A stretch of 64,000 nucleotides of DNA from Metellina segmentata (GCA_947359465.1 OX375876.1:70004998-70068997); one strand, 5' to 3'. Counted from the stretch's first letter, positions 34,376-47,900 are shown. A program made the numbers and translations. The notes: generated from the sequence alone by a model not told the origin.

Positions 34376-36767
34376 TATCGAAAATATGTTGCACGAATTG
34401 TAGTTAACCATTATGTAAAAACGCTTTAAATGATACTATCATATCTATTCTGTAAAAATATTAAATTATTATGTTAAGCATTATGTAAAAAACATTTTAA
34501 AAGTTTAGGTTCACTGTTGGGAGTTTGCTTGAAATAATGGTTTCTATATTGTGAAATTATGATAGCAATGAAAATAATTTAAGGCTTATAAAAGGAAATT
34601 GGACTTTTAATGCTTTGTTATCAAACAACATGTGATGTAAGTACACATATAAATTTGAGTTTATTTTGGCACGTAACACAAGCAAAACATTTAAGGCAAT
34701 ATTTTAAATTTTTTTATATCCATAAAGGCCTATAAAATTCTCTTAAAAAACAGACATACTTTTAAACATAAATTTCAAAACAGTTTATAAAAGTCTACCG
34801 TCATAATTTTCAGTGTCAGTGCTTGCATTCTTTTAAAAATATAGCACTGTAGTAACAGAGGGACTAATGAGGGTTCTCATTTTGGAATTCTATCTAAATT
34901 ATTCCGATTAAAAATTAGCTAAGTATAGTTGAAGTTTTATAAGTAAACACTCCATCTAGTATATAATTTTAAAAATAAATAATTTAAAATATGAATAAAC
35001 TACAAGAAACCGTAGACTAGGAGGAATTATATCATTTTTTATAATTAATAATTTACAGTACTTGGGAAGAAAGCAGTACAGCTCAGATAATTCAGGAGGA
35101 ATTTAACGCTCCGCCCTTAGGCATTTGGTGTAGTACAACTCAGACATGTAATTTGTCTTTGCACCATAATAAGTCATATACAGTTAATATTTCAGCGTAA
35201 CATAATTACCTATCCTGCAATTCTTATACTGTCATTCATTCCATCGATTTGTAGAAAATTGCGCTTGCCTAGAAATAAATTATCAATATGCGTTTATGTT
35301 GGGTTTTTACAATGTTGAACTCGAACTTCATTCGTGTCTTATTGAGAATTGAGATCAATGTATCCATATTTACTACGAGGTTTTCGTATCTTACAAACTA
35401 TGCTTAACTTTAGGACATGAATGTATATACACAAACTAGAATGATGTTCACCAGTTACTGTGAAACTGAAGGGAAAACAAATATTGATCTCCAATTTCAA
35501 TACGAGAAAATATTGAATATTTGATTGATTTATATCTTGAAAAAAGATTGGTTACAAATTATTTGTATCGAAGTAGTAATGCCTTAAAATCTGATGTACG
35601 GAAACATCAGCTGAAGAAAGATGAAATGAACACAATTTATATCAAATTATAGAAATCCACGAACGAAAATTATGTCAATATAAAATTTAAGTTAACTCGA
35701 GGGGTTGTCTGAATTACGCAACATGTCGACCAAAATACTTTAAAATAGGACATCATTGCGTTTAAACACTTACGCTGTCAGATGAATTTAGGTATTCATT
35801 TGTTGCAATCATTAACCTCAGTGTTGGAGTAATGAAGTTAAGGACCTCTTGTTGAAGGAAGATTATACATATTAAAGTAATTACTTAAAATTAATGATGT
35901 CTCATCGCGTTAGAAATTCGGCCAAATGTACCTAAACTATGCGACAGAAATACATTAGATTTACACTTACTACATTGCTATTCTTAATATCTGGAAAGAA
36001 AGTTTTGTATTGCTTAAAGCTGGAAAGGAAGAAATTTTAAAAATATTTTTCCCTAAATATTTCCTAGACATTTAAAGCAATTTGAAATATACTTTGCAAC
36101 AGACAATATTTGTTAATAAACTTATAGACTCCATTGTAAATTATAATTGGTATTTGTTAATGCGCATCCACGTCCATTTAGTTTTCTGAGTAGAACTAAA
36201 TACAAAAACTTCTTGTTAGATACTTTTGTCTTTAATCACATCTAATAAATCTGTATGGTTGATCTAGGTTTGAAATTTCGTGATAAATAATATAGCTAAT
36301 CAGTCAAATTGAAAATTTTTAATATTAATTATTCCGTTTGCTCTGATAATGATAATAGATGCACAATAATTCGAAATATTACAGCTCGACATTTTGGGTC
36401 AAATTAGTATCAGTTAAATCGTCTTATGATCTTTATTCATTGTTTAGTCAAACACAATTCAGTTAAGTCACTTATTATTAAATAAAAAATAGTTATTTAG
36501 TTAAAAGGAACTTAATTTTAACAAGACAAAATTACTAACATTTTTTAATATTTTGTTCTTGTTTTGAATGTACGAAACAAATAATATTAAAATAAAGAAT
36601 GAAAATATCGTACGCGGGATAAAATAAGTTCTAAAAATAATTTACTAATTAGAAAAGGTTACAAAATATAACTCGACATAAAAATATAAATTATCATTGC
36701 TACTCATTGAGTCAAATAAATAAATTTCATAGGTAATCATAATGCATAGAAAACTGATCATGTCCAA
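34376..36767. other. AT-rich DNA, nothing recognised
   Basis: About 2.4 kb of AT-rich sequence without frames, repeats or element ends that I can support. Confidence 0.5.
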
Positions 36768-36915
36768 GGACGAGATATCTCGTCATTGGGAGAAACTGAT
36801 GAGATCATTATCTTGCCATCATCAAAATATCATTGGTAATTTGATGACGAGGTATCTCATTAACAAAATTGGTTAGAACTTAATGAACGAGTTATATCTT
36901 TGAAACCATTTGGAC
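36768..36915 (+). repeat. PAL repeat locus 5 (perfect 16-bp palindrome)
   Basis: Contains the perfect palindrome GACGAGATATCTCGTC, then degenerate units (GATGACGAGGTATCTCATTA, TGAACGAGTTATATCTTTG), ending AAACCATTTGG. One of the shortest copies of the family. Confidence 0.75.
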
Positions 36916-37339
36916 GGTTAAAACTTATTTTGCAGAATCTAAAAATAGAGGTTGAATTGTATGTGTAGAACAGTAATCTAACCCTCCTAGAAGCATACAC
37001 ACAAACATTCAGAAACTTGCAATCCGTCCTACATAACTTCTAACCAGTTTTTGAATTCCAACCATTTATCCAATAGGCATTATCATAGCATTCTTTCAAC
37101 GAACACTGTACGTTGTTAAATAGTGTTCTTAAATGCTATGCAGCGTAAAGTAAAACTATTTCACTATTTGTAAATTTGCGACGCTTACAGAAATGTTGTT
37201 TTTCCTTACTTTCAATCAAAGGTTCAGAATACGACTTTTTACTAAAGCAAATAAATTTATAAGAACCATATGTTTTGTTAAATACTTAAATTTAAAATAA
37301 ATGAAATTTTAATCACACTTCAGATTTAAAATTATCGAC

Positions 37340-38060
37340 CCATCCTTCTGAACCGCCAAGAACAAAACCTCATGACATAAGCAACATCAGAATAAAACAC
37401 AGAACAGAATAAACCAACAGGATCCGCATCGATGCAAAAGCATCCAAGTAAACCTAAAAGCGACGAAAGAAAGCCGGAAACAAAACTCACTGGAAACAAA
37501 AACCAAAACGGAAAGATATTTATTTCATACCCTCACGAACCAATTAAATAGTCGAAGCACACCTCACCATAAAATTCAAAGGGGCTCAACCGTGCTTTTT
37601 AAATTGACAGTTCAGAACCGCTTACACACCAAAGAGCATAGACAGCAATAAAGAAATTTTGCTTTTCTTGTGTGAGTGGCATTTAAAATGCGCAGCAAAG
37701 CGCCTCTTTACGCCTTACTAGAAACCAAATCTACATGAGCACAACAGCAACAATAAAAACCCTTTGGCAATTAATAAGTTTTGATATTGAGTAAGACTGA
37801 ACAAAGCCGCAGAGTAGAATTCGAAGAAACTGTGGTGGAAGTCCGTGAAAAAGAAGTAATCCCCAGAGTATAGAGTGGAGTCGGAAACTTTGGATGACAT
37901 GTTTTGGTTATGCTTGTTGAGCATTAAGTCGGCCATGGATCACCAAAAATAAGTTCGGATTTGAAGCTGCGTCGTTTCGTTTTCGGACTCAATTTTCTTT
38001 CGGAATGGTAGTGTTATTGTTGTTATTTCCTCGCCGTCACCTCTAATTTGGGTTTTCCGG
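37340..38060. other. Non-repetitive balanced-composition island, unidentified
   Basis: About 0.7 kb of distinctly less AT-rich, complex sequence. On the minus strand a 72-codon frame (37718-37936) starts in a reasonable context (GATCCATGG) and reads MADLMLNKHNQNMSSKVSDS, but it ends in a Leu-rich stretch without a recognisable domain. The island could be a distant first exon with UTR, a regulatory element or an old repeat. Confidence 0.3.
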
Positions 38061-38709
38061 TTTTAAAATATGTCCAGCATACGGAAACTGAATTTATTAA
38101 GTTACTAAGTTTTTCTACGGTTAACTAGTGGAGCGTATTCAGATTGAAAACTTTGTTGTTTATGGAACGTTAAAGGGGTTTCAGGAATTATTGTCAGTTC
38201 ATGATCGATTATTTATAAATTTACTTTAAAATATATTTCGGTAAATGTGTTTAAAATGTATTTGTTTTAATGCTCTGTTGGGTTTATACTTATATATTCC
38301 CCAAAACCTAGTTTTTATAGCAAGACTTTATGAGTCAGACCTGAACCAGTGTAATCTCCTATGATTCCTTTAAAGGTGTGTTTTCAGGTGTGGTAATTTA
38401 GACAAAATATATGTTGTGCAGAAAAAATACGTAGCACTGAAATCTCATTAGGCTGAGATGAACAATGAGAACAATTTATTTAAAATATTCCAATCTAAAA
38501 AACGATTTGTGGAAGTTCTCTGTACATTTTAAAGTACATAAGTAATTTAGAAAGCTGAATATATTAGGAAAATAATACAAGATGAATCTATATGCGTTAA
38601 AAATGATTGCCACTGTAGAAAATGATTGACGCAAATAGATTGTTCACGCTTTTCACATTTAACAACTGAATAAACGACTTGGTTTTCTTCGAGTGTAACA
38701 CTCAGTATA

Positions 38710-38822
<113 letters not shown>

Positions 38823-39179
38823 GTTTAATATTGTTGATATGCGTTTAATAATTTCTAATGTTCTGATTATGAAATACATATGAATTATTAATAATTCATA
38901 GATATCATTTTATTTATGGATGAAAAACAACGAAAATTCCATCCATATGCGGTGTGTCTATTAATATTATAGTGGGAGCTTTTACTGGATTTATAACTAA
39001 TGAATATTTCATGGTTCAGCCCCTAATATATAGTGTGTCCAATCTTTGCTTTGTCATCCTCAACCATAAAATAGAAATTAAGTGTAAATCAAGAAATATA
39101 TATGTATAGTTCTAACTCCAAATTCATAGAATACCTTGAGGTATATCATTGACCTAATAGGACATTTTTCACCAAAAAT

Positions 39180-39505
39180 TTTTAAATGCATTTGTTTTCA
39201 AGTGCACAATCCCATTTGCATTATTTAAATGCATTTGTTTACAAATGCAATCATTTTTAAATGCACAATCCCGTTTGGCTTGCTTTGCAAACCAACACTG
39301 TTTTCAAAGAGTCAATCTTCTGGGCGACGGCGAAACTATCTTAATAATTCATTCAATCCTGATTTGATTTGCCGGTCAAAGATGTCACAGAGAGGGCTCC
39401 GCCCATGCTCACTGACATTCGCGACATTCGCTAACCCCCGGTGATTGCCACGCAATCTGATTTGCTTTGTTTCGCAAACCAACACTCATTTCGCAAGTTA
39501 TTTCG
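39180..39505 (+). repeat. Direct-repeat cluster, unidentified element
   Basis: Two successive motifs with TTTAAATGCATTTGTTT and AAATGCACAATCCC-like sequence at 39181-39275. Then there is a GC-richer core bounded by related direct repeats containing TTTGC..GCAAACCAACACT at about 39282-39301 and 39460-39487. Possibly an old non-autonomous transposon; no paired inverted termini found. Confidence 0.35.
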
Positions 39506-40271
39506 TTTTTTTTTTAAACTTTAACACTTAATGCATTCTAAACTAATAACTGCATCAGTAAAAAAACATCTCCATTTTGTTCCCTGTACAATATTGAATA
39601 AAACATGTTAATCACGTAATTTTGTTATCTGTATTTAATCGGCAAACCGTCTGAGAATCGAGCGAAAAAACGAACATGGCGTCACAGCGAGTTTCAAGTG
39701 TATCTACAAAAAATGTATCCTTTATTTCCGTGCAGAAGTATGAACGCTATCGCTCCGCTATCTAAAAAATACTAAATTGGTATGATTACCTTTTGATCTC
39801 ATAGAATTTAATTATTAACCAATTTCAAGAATAATTGTACCGTCAGAAAGAGTACATTCTAAGGTTTGCTGCGATGTTTCAAAATTTAAAAACTAATAGT
39901 AAGACATAGATAGGATAGTTAAAAAAATAAACAAAAAAGGTCCTGATTTTCCCGAATTAAAATTTTTTTATCAGGAACCAAATAGAAATTTCTAAAAAAG
40001 CTCGGCGCCGTGCCAAAATTTACTAGATGTTGTACTCTAAAAAAAATCACGCCTGAAGACTAAAAATTGTACGTCTTTTTATATATGTATAGCATTGGTC
40101 ACTGAGTCATTGGTGTTGGCGTTTTGTTGAATGAAGTGGGTAGCGGCATTCTTGCGATCTTCTGGCTTGGAGTTTCCTGTCTCCCGACTACTGTTGCTGG
40201 TTTGATTTAGGTGTTACTTATTTCAATGTTTTGTTTTGTATATCTGTTTTTATGGTGTTTTGGGGAGTCTT

Positions 40272-40373
40272 TCTTAGCGTTTTGCTCCTCGAATACGTTG
40301 AACACACCATATTGTGTTGCATGGGTCAATCTCCTCCCTGATGCTGCCCTGATACACCAACACTTCGTTTTCA
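40272..40373 (-). repeat. Inverted-repeat arm (left)
   Basis: Its reverse complement aligns with 40563-40665, sharing GTATCAGGGC(A/G)..TCAG(G/A)GAGGAG and GAGCAAAACGCTAA-type blocks, roughly 70% overall. In the minus reading this arm is open and reads VLVYQGSIREEIDPCN. Probably a pair of related old repeat copies in opposite orientation. Confidence 0.5.
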
Positions 40374-40562
40374 ATAAATTCCTTTTGGTTTTCATTTTGA
40401 ATTCCCTCTTGTTTTAGAAATTATATTGCATACCATGCTATGTCTGCAGCTTTCAGCGCGCTTGCGAGGTTTGTTTTAACTTTCGTTTTCTGGTTGAATA
40501 TCTCCTGCATTTTATTTTGCTCTTTCGTTAAATTGCGTTTATGAATGATATAAAGAAAATTT

Positions 40563-40665
40563 GGAAAATGAAAGTTTTGGTAGATCAGGGCGTCGTCAGA
40601 GAGGAGTCTGACCCAGACAAACCAAAATGATGTTTTCTACGTATATGAGCAGCAAAACGCTAAAA
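40563..40665 (+). repeat. Inverted-repeat arm (right)
   Basis: Plus-strand relative of 40272-40373, about 190 bp away. It reads VLVDQGVVREESDPD before a stop. Confidence 0.5.
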
Positions 40666-41109
40666 CATTTCTAATACACTCTGCGAAACAACATTAAAAC
40701 GTAAAGAAATTGAAAATAGAAGAAATAAATCAAATACATTTTCTGGTTCATTGCAACCCGGCTGCTTGGTTCTTTGTTTTTATTTGTTTTGCATGTTTTG
40801 CAATAATTGCATGTTCACAATGTCGAGTTTAATTCACTAAGTTTTATTCACATGGAATGATCTCCTGACTACTTTTATTGAATGAAAGCTAGGTTAATAC
40901 CAACTTATTTTTGATCGAACGAATTCTAACATCACCTTCCAGTATAATATTTTAAACGTGTGCATTAGTAAATTAGTTTGTATTTCGACTTTAAAAAGTA
41001 ATTTGACTTGTCCACTTCGACAAACTTAGTGTACAATAAATGGTAGCTCGGTTTACTTCATAAGCAAGCCACATTAAATAACATTTAACATCCTTAAAAT
41101 TCCTGGTGG

Positions 41110-41315
41110 TTTTTTTCAGCAGACCTCTCGTCATTAATAGAAAGTTAGCGGATCTTGATTGACACGATATCATGTCATAGGAAGGAAACTGTCTATAACT
41201 TGATCTAGTCATCACAACCAAATCGCCATCTTAATATAGAGATATTTAGCTATTCGTAAAATCATTCAGATCTTCATGTAGGAGATATTTCGTCTAAACC
41301 ACTAGGTGTTAAATT
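41110..41315 (+). repeat. PAL repeat locus 6, decayed
   Basis: Left end CCTGGTGGTTTTT resembles the inverted family end. Internal GACACGATATCATGTCA and right end GGAGATATTTCGTCTAAACC followed by ACTAGG fit the family. Confidence 0.55.
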
Positions 41316-41439
41316 CAGTTCGACATATTTTAAAATTTAAATTTGGCCTTTGATATCACTTTTATATTGCATTCTTGAAACATGAGGGATGCAATCCAAA
41401 ATCCTATCTAAAAACCCGAAAAGCTCAATTTCCGAAAAG

Positions 41440-41740
41440 ATCTATTTAATCTCCTTTGGAATTCTTGTTCGCCCCTGGCTTTATACGAAATAGTCCCGAA
41501 ATAATTTGACTCTGCATTTGACGTCTGCAGTTATTGACTGTCCGTCTCCGCCGTGTATTTGAAATCTATGACACTTTCCTTCGGCGCGTCAATTTCTTCG
41601 ATTGGCTTCTATGCACCTGATGTCACCTTCATTCACTCGTATAGAAAGTTCTTCCGGGCGGTATTTTTTTATTCCTCCAGGGAAATGGACTGGAATACTG
41701 CAGTGAGGTTACATTCCTTTACTCCAAGGGGACGTTGTAG
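41440..41740. other. Non-repetitive balanced-composition island, unidentified
   Basis: About 300 bp of complex, less AT-rich sequence (for example CCTTCGGCGCGTCAATTTC). A 66-codon plus-strand frame (41553-41753) covers part of it without a recognisable domain or splice context. Function unknown. Confidence 0.25.
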
Positions 41741-42859
41741 CTGTTCTTATTGAATATATATTCTGCTACCAATATTAAGCACATTTACAGCTTACTTATT
41801 TACCCATTCGCGTTCGGAGGAGAGAAAGGAGGAATATTGGAAGCGACCTATTCTTATCTACGCTTGTAAATATTAATAATACATTTTTAACCTCTTTGAC
41901 GAACAACTGTTTGAATTAACCTGTTTGAATATTCAAAATCTTATGAGCTACATTTTCTGTGAACTAATCGCCATCCGTAAAAATTATGCGAGGCTGTCCC
42001 GGAATCTTTCCCTGCAGGATTGATTCCGTACCGACGCCAATAGCCAGTGCGACGTTCATTCAACAAACTTCCTCTGTCAAGCTAAATGTCGGTAATGTAG
42101 TATGTTTCTGTAACTATACGTGTTTTCTGTACGCAATGCGAACTTGGCGTGACTTGGCTTGTATTTTTAATAAGGTTTCAAAACATTGGAAATAAAATTA
42201 ATATAGAATGAAATTAAAATTTATACATGTTATTTGATTGATCAACATTAATTATATTAAATGCCAAACGTCGTCAAAACGGCCATAAACTAGGGTAACC
42301 CTGATACGTATCTTAAAGAGCTTATGTATCAAAAGTAAAATATTCACATTCATGACGTTTGAGAACCTTTAAAATCATTTTCATACTCCAAATATAACTA
42401 TTTTTGTGTTCATTTACATTTTATGTTTAGATATCTACCAGCGATATACGTTACAGTAACATTTTCTTAAGCTTGACTACTCACATATTTAGATTAAGGC
42501 AGTGCAGCTGGTGAAATGACGGCTGTTTGCGAAGGAGGACTCAATGGGTTGTCCGCCTTTACCCGCAACAACAACAATCCCAAATAAACATACGCTTACA
42601 AACTGGATGATGGACAAATACTAATATGTCAACTATATCAATAAGGCGATTACTTTATTTAATTTTAGAAAAACATAATAAATGTTTACTAATCTCTAAA
42701 TAATATCGATTTGTTTCAATGGTTAAGTTGTGTGATGCAAATGCCAAATTTGGACAAGCTGCGTCAATCAAAAAATACACAACGTGTCAAAAAAAATATA
42801 GAAGAGTGGACGGAAGAAGTCCATTCATTGACTGATTGATAAATCTGATTGGTACATGT
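41741..42859. other. AT-rich DNA, nothing recognised
   Basis: No supported feature; a small GC-richer patch at 42490-42590 is unidentified. Confidence 0.45.
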
Positions 42860-43003
42860 ATTGATTAATCATCTGATTAGTCCATTGATTGATCATCTGA
42901 TTAGTCCATTGATTGATCATCTGGTTAGTTCATTGATTGATCATCTGATTAGTCCATTGATTGATCATATGATTAGTCCAATGATTGATCATCTGATAGT
43001 AGT
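42860..43003 (+). repeat. 24-bp minisatellite, six copies
   Basis: Six head-to-tail units of ATTGATTGATCATCTGATTA plus GTCC, with one to a few substitutions each. Because 24 is divisible by three, the plus strand reads as an eight-residue repeat (LISPLIDH) within a 144-codon frame, the longest in the window. Beyond the array the frame is ordinary AT-rich sequence with no domain, so I regard it as repeat-driven. Confidence 0.95.
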
Positions 43004-46000
43004 ACCACTCACCACTTTTCTAGCTAATATAGCAATCCAAATGGAAGCTACTATATTACAAGACACCAAATCGGGCAACCTCATCAAATTTTGTAACAGC
43101 ATTCACGTGACTACTAGTCAACATTTTTTAAAACTCTTCTTAACATCCATTATGAGTTTACTTTTATTTTACGTCTATATATCTTTTAATGGATATACAC
43201 ACACAAGGACAGTTTTACTGATACAAGAAGAGAAAAATGAACCCAGTGCAAGTTACAGGAATAAAACATACGAAGGTTTATAAAGCAATATTAAAATTCA
43301 CTGAATTACTCGAGCCTCTGGGAGACATGGAAAAAGTGCCATATACCATAAGTACATAGTGAAAACGAATGAGTTTATTTATGAGCGAAAAAAAAGTGCA
43401 TTCAATGTCCCATTTTGTATTTAACGCAGTTTATTTATAAGGTAAACACAAAAATATTAAAAAAAAAAACTACATGATGCTAAGCAGGTGGAGTATTTTA
43501 AAAAAATGTAATAACATTTGGTACACAACAGTTCATACATTCTGTAAAACAATTATCTTTCCTTGCTAGTAAATATTATAATTTACATTATGGTCCTTTT
43601 TATACAATCACAAAAATCCATAAGCAATGCAACGATCTCTTTTTAACAGATATATAAATATGTGGTCTGCCCCACAAATACAGCGAGAACTTGAGAACTA
43701 TTTAAGAGCAATATGTACGTAAACTTGTTCCCTAAATTACACGATTTTAATTTATTGTCCTTTAGTTAAGTACAAAGTTCCACATTTATGTACAAAGGTG
43801 ATTAAAAATCATTTCTATACAAAAGAAGGGAGAATATTTTGCATAATTCCAAAAAAAAAAATCTAGTGTAAACAAAAAAATTAATATATGTTCCCAAGAT
43901 AAATTTGGGGTCTGCATTTTAATTTTCTTTGAAAGCACGTAGAAGTAAAATTAGCACCAAAGTAGCAAAATTAAAGAATGAAAAGAATAGTTAAATTTAA
44001 GTTTTATACCTTTTTTTTCGGCATTTTACGGGTAGATTCAAACAGAAAACGGGAGAATCAGTCGTATTTAGAAGTTAAATTTAGATATTTAATTACGAAT
44101 TTTTGTTTAATTACCTCATTCATAATTCAATACATTTATGAACGGCATAAATTCAATTTACCTTTTAACGAGACATCTTAAAAATTAATCACTTCTTTTT
44201 TCATTATTTCAAAGCACGTGAATAATATTTCTTCTGATATTAAATAATATGCATTATTAGAATTAGATGTAGCGGTGAAATAATATTTTAAGATTAAAAC
44301 CTTATGATCAATGTGCACATGTTTATTATTTGTAATAATTTCATTGCCTTATCACAGATATGGATACAATCACTAATATGCTTAACTCAGTATAAAAAAA
44401 TCACAACTATATTTCTCATATCTGTTTTAGTAATGATATTCCTCAATGCTTGAGCATATCAATGCTGTAAATAAACAATGAAATTTTCTTCTGGCATGTT
44501 TCACTGGTAACTTATCCTTCTCTTGCCGTAATCGTATGGATTTAAAGTCTCTGTCATGCTTTTGTTCGATTTTCGATGCATACACAATTCATACACACGT
44601 GTATACAATCAGTAGATTTCATCTTTTTTATACATACATCATTCGGATTATTACTTTTGCACTATAACTATTATTATTTCATAAAACTGTTATTGGTATA
44701 AAATCAAAAGATAAATCTGAAACGTTGCTTATATATACTTCTACAATTAAGCACATTGTATCGATGTGCCATTTTGAGAACGGTATAGAAAACTCGATGG
44801 AAATTATGTATTTATGTTTCATATCCATTATCTTTATAAGTACTTCAGTATAGTACTAGTACAAAGTAGTATAAGTACTGAAAACAGCATATTTGTCCTT
44901 TTAAATCCAAATCAAAGCATTAAATTTGTTGTAATATATCTCGGAATTGAAAATACAACTTTTATTTAAAAAAATATAAATTGGTTTTATATATATATAT
45001 ATATATTTCTGCATTATAACTGAATTTTATTATGTAACAGGCATAATTCAAGCGTTTTTGTTATGCTTTATAAGTGATGAAAGACGCAAGTTTCGAACTT
45101 AATAAATACGATGTTTGTAAGGATCAAATTATATTTTTTTACTCCAGGTATAAGTATAAACAGGCATAAACCCATTTTGATTATCCCGAAATTCCATCTA
45201 AGATCTAGTTTTCTCTTGTAATTTTTCACCTTAGTATAGTTCCTAAGATTGTATAACAAACTAGGTCATTCCGTATTGAAAAACATTTGTTCACCTTAAT
45301 CCGAAGTACATATTTATTTTTAAATATCAATAGGAAAGAACGAATAATTATTTTGCAAAATTTATCTTGAACAAATAGATAATTTTAAGAATTAATTATT
45401 TAATAAAAAACACAACGCATACAACATAAAAGATCTGAGCTTCACTGTACACTAACTACGGTCGCAGTGAAATACGTTTTACAGAATTAATATCCCCACC
45501 GAAATTGCTTTGAACAAAATCTCCTAGAATCTTCGTTTTATTGGGACTGCAGAAATGCTATAAATAAATTTGCCACATTACTTTTTATCACGTTAGGTGT
45601 AATGAATAAGATCTTCGATTTTCAACTTTTCTTGCCGCTTTTATTTTATTTCTTGCGCAGTAAGTTGATAATACTTAAGAAGTTTAATCGATTATTGGTA
45701 AGTTCGTTTCATGTTACATTCTCCACATTAACATTTCTCTTAGAATTTTGAGTAAGCGATCTGATGACAAGGTATTCTCTCTTTCAGAGCAAATGCCAAG
45801 TATTATTTTAAAAATAAATCGAAATTTCGCAGAATTCTAATTAGATATATATTTATAGTTACATATCAAATGAATGAAATCTTGATTGCATTAAATCGTA
45901 CGGTCAAAGTTTCTTGTGTTTTTTTTACGAATATATTAGTTTAAAAAAAACTAATCAATATAATACAATAATCACTATTAATCAGTAGTGTAACAATTAT

Positions 46001-47249
46001 CCCATAGTCTACGATGCTTCCGTTACTGTCTAAAATGTACCTAGTATAGAAAATAAGGAGAAATCACCAGTTACGTGTTATGATATTTGTTAAATACCAA
46101 TTACGATAACGTATTCTTTGATACTAATCTATATATTCAAGAGATAAACTTCACAGATACTTCGGTTGTTTAATAAACTCTATTCAGATGGATACAGATA
46201 CCCGGCAAGAAAAAAAAAACCAAGTAAAAAAAATTGTGATGTTATGTCATTGAAAAATATGTATGAGGTGCCCCAGCGTGTTATATTACTATTCTAAATA
46301 ATATTTTAGAAGTTACCACCATAAAACTTACCTAAAACTTAAAATAAGCTTATACTATTTCAATATACGTTTTATAGTATTCTTAAGTTGATGTTTCTCA
46401 AATTCTGCAATTTTGAGTTGCGTCACTTTTCTTACAGGGTTGCGGTATGATATGAGCAAACATGAGGACGTTAAAAAATTAAGCATAACGTATGTAAATA
46501 TATGCTTAAATAAGAAAAACTGAAAGCATTTATCTTAAAAATATATGAAATTAGAGTAATTGAAGTTCAATTGTATTGCTTTCAACCCTTTAACCCCATA
46601 CATAAAATTATTAAAGTGTATTTCTTTACTTACCCATCTGCACAGAATACAGAAGCAAAGCAGTCAAAAACACAACTTCACTGATCGCCATTCTTGCGTA
46701 GTCAAATGCAAGATCCTATTATTGGCGTATGGTGTTTTGTTTTCTCGAATTCAAATCCTAAATTCTGTGAAAAGCCATTTAATTTCGAAGACAAGTTTTT
46801 ACCTATTCTCAGACAATGTAAATAATTTTCCAGAAACTCAATTGTTTACACAAATGTATAAAAACTTAATAATATTGTAACTCAACACCAGTAGTAAGTT
46901 TTCATTCAGTGTGTGAAAAATCTGCTTATATCCTCGAAAACGTTTAATATGAATGGTCGTGCATGCTGTGTTTAGATATTGACCCTTTTAACAACAGCAT
47001 TCACATTTAAAGTATTTTGCACAGTCACAAATATACACAGCTGAAATAAATCCTTGATATTGATGTCTTGATTAAGCACTATATAGTAATGATGAACGTG
47101 GACTATGTAACTTATTTGGAATTTTCAGGAACGATGACGACTCATATTTAACAGAACTGACATCCACAAAAATACAAGTTTGCACCGAATTCAAAAATAT
47201 GCAACTTTTAACAATTTCCAGTTGGAAATTTCCTCGAATCTAAAAATCG
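43004..47249. other. AT-rich DNA, nothing recognised
   Basis: About 4.2 kb without supported genes or element ends. Holds a short (AT)n at about 44990-45007. Confidence 0.5.
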
Positions 47250-47900
47250 CGTTTCCGGAAAAAACACGACTCACGTTAAACTTCCGCGGAAACCAGTCGC
47301 AGAAAAGTTTGTGCTCTAGTCACACGAGACGCAGCAGCACCTCGGGAGGATAATCCCATTTTCATATTTATCGCACTTTTAGAAAAATATTTGTTTCCGA
47401 AAAGAGCCGAACTTCCCGAGCACTCCTTCCACGACCTCGTGCGAGATTGCGGCACAGTTAAAAATATCTGATCGGGCTAGAGGCTGTTTTATTTAGAGCC
47501 GAATCGATGGGGCGAGTACAGCAGTGGGAACTTTTGCGCGGAGCGTTGGTTGCTGTAGCCGGCGCGGTTCGGAGGATTTGGAGAACTGTTGTGATATCGC
47601 GGTTCTCGTCCCGCTGCCCGACGGATTCGGAGTTCGTGGATTTCGGGATGCGCGGACCGTTCCTGCGCACTTCGGTAGTCGTAGATAGTAGTTTTGCTTC
47701 GGTGACGTCACGGAGGGAGTTGCAGTGACATCTGTCGGCCGGTGAGTGAAGCGCGGCGATGGAGCTGTTAGCCTGGGGTGTCTGATAGGGGTGTTAGCAG
47801 GGGGGCCTTGGGGGAGATTTAAACGATGTTCTTCGGGAAGTTTGCTTTGATGCCTTCTTCGGGTGTGACGGTACTCGAAGTTTGGCACTTAGAAAATCGA
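47250..47900 (+). promoter_or_regulatory. CpG-rich promoter-like island with CRE; probable first exon
   Basis: An abrupt rise in GC and CpG (for example GGCGCGGTTCGGAGG) against AT-rich flanks. It contains an ETS-like TTTCCGGAAA at about 47250 and a full CRE, TGACGTCA, at 47703-47710. The segment just after the CRE ends in TCGGCCG followed by GTGAGTG, a strong splice donor at 47742, suggesting a plus-strand non-coding first exon. A 72-codon plus frame (47507-47728, MGRVQQWELLRGALVAVAGA) stops before that donor and would be an upstream ORF. The minus strand is open for 131 codons (47493-47888, Pro/Arg/Thr-rich), expected by chance in GC-rich DNA. The downstream gene is not identified. Confidence 0.55.

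Noticed and set aside
42849..43283. 144-codon plus-strand open frame as a gene
   Set aside because: The first third is a minisatellite; the remainder has no domain or supporting signals.
47493..47888. 131-codon minus-strand open frame, Pro/Arg/Thr-rich
   Set aside because: Stops are rare in GC-rich DNA; no domain, and the CRE and splice donor favour the other strand.
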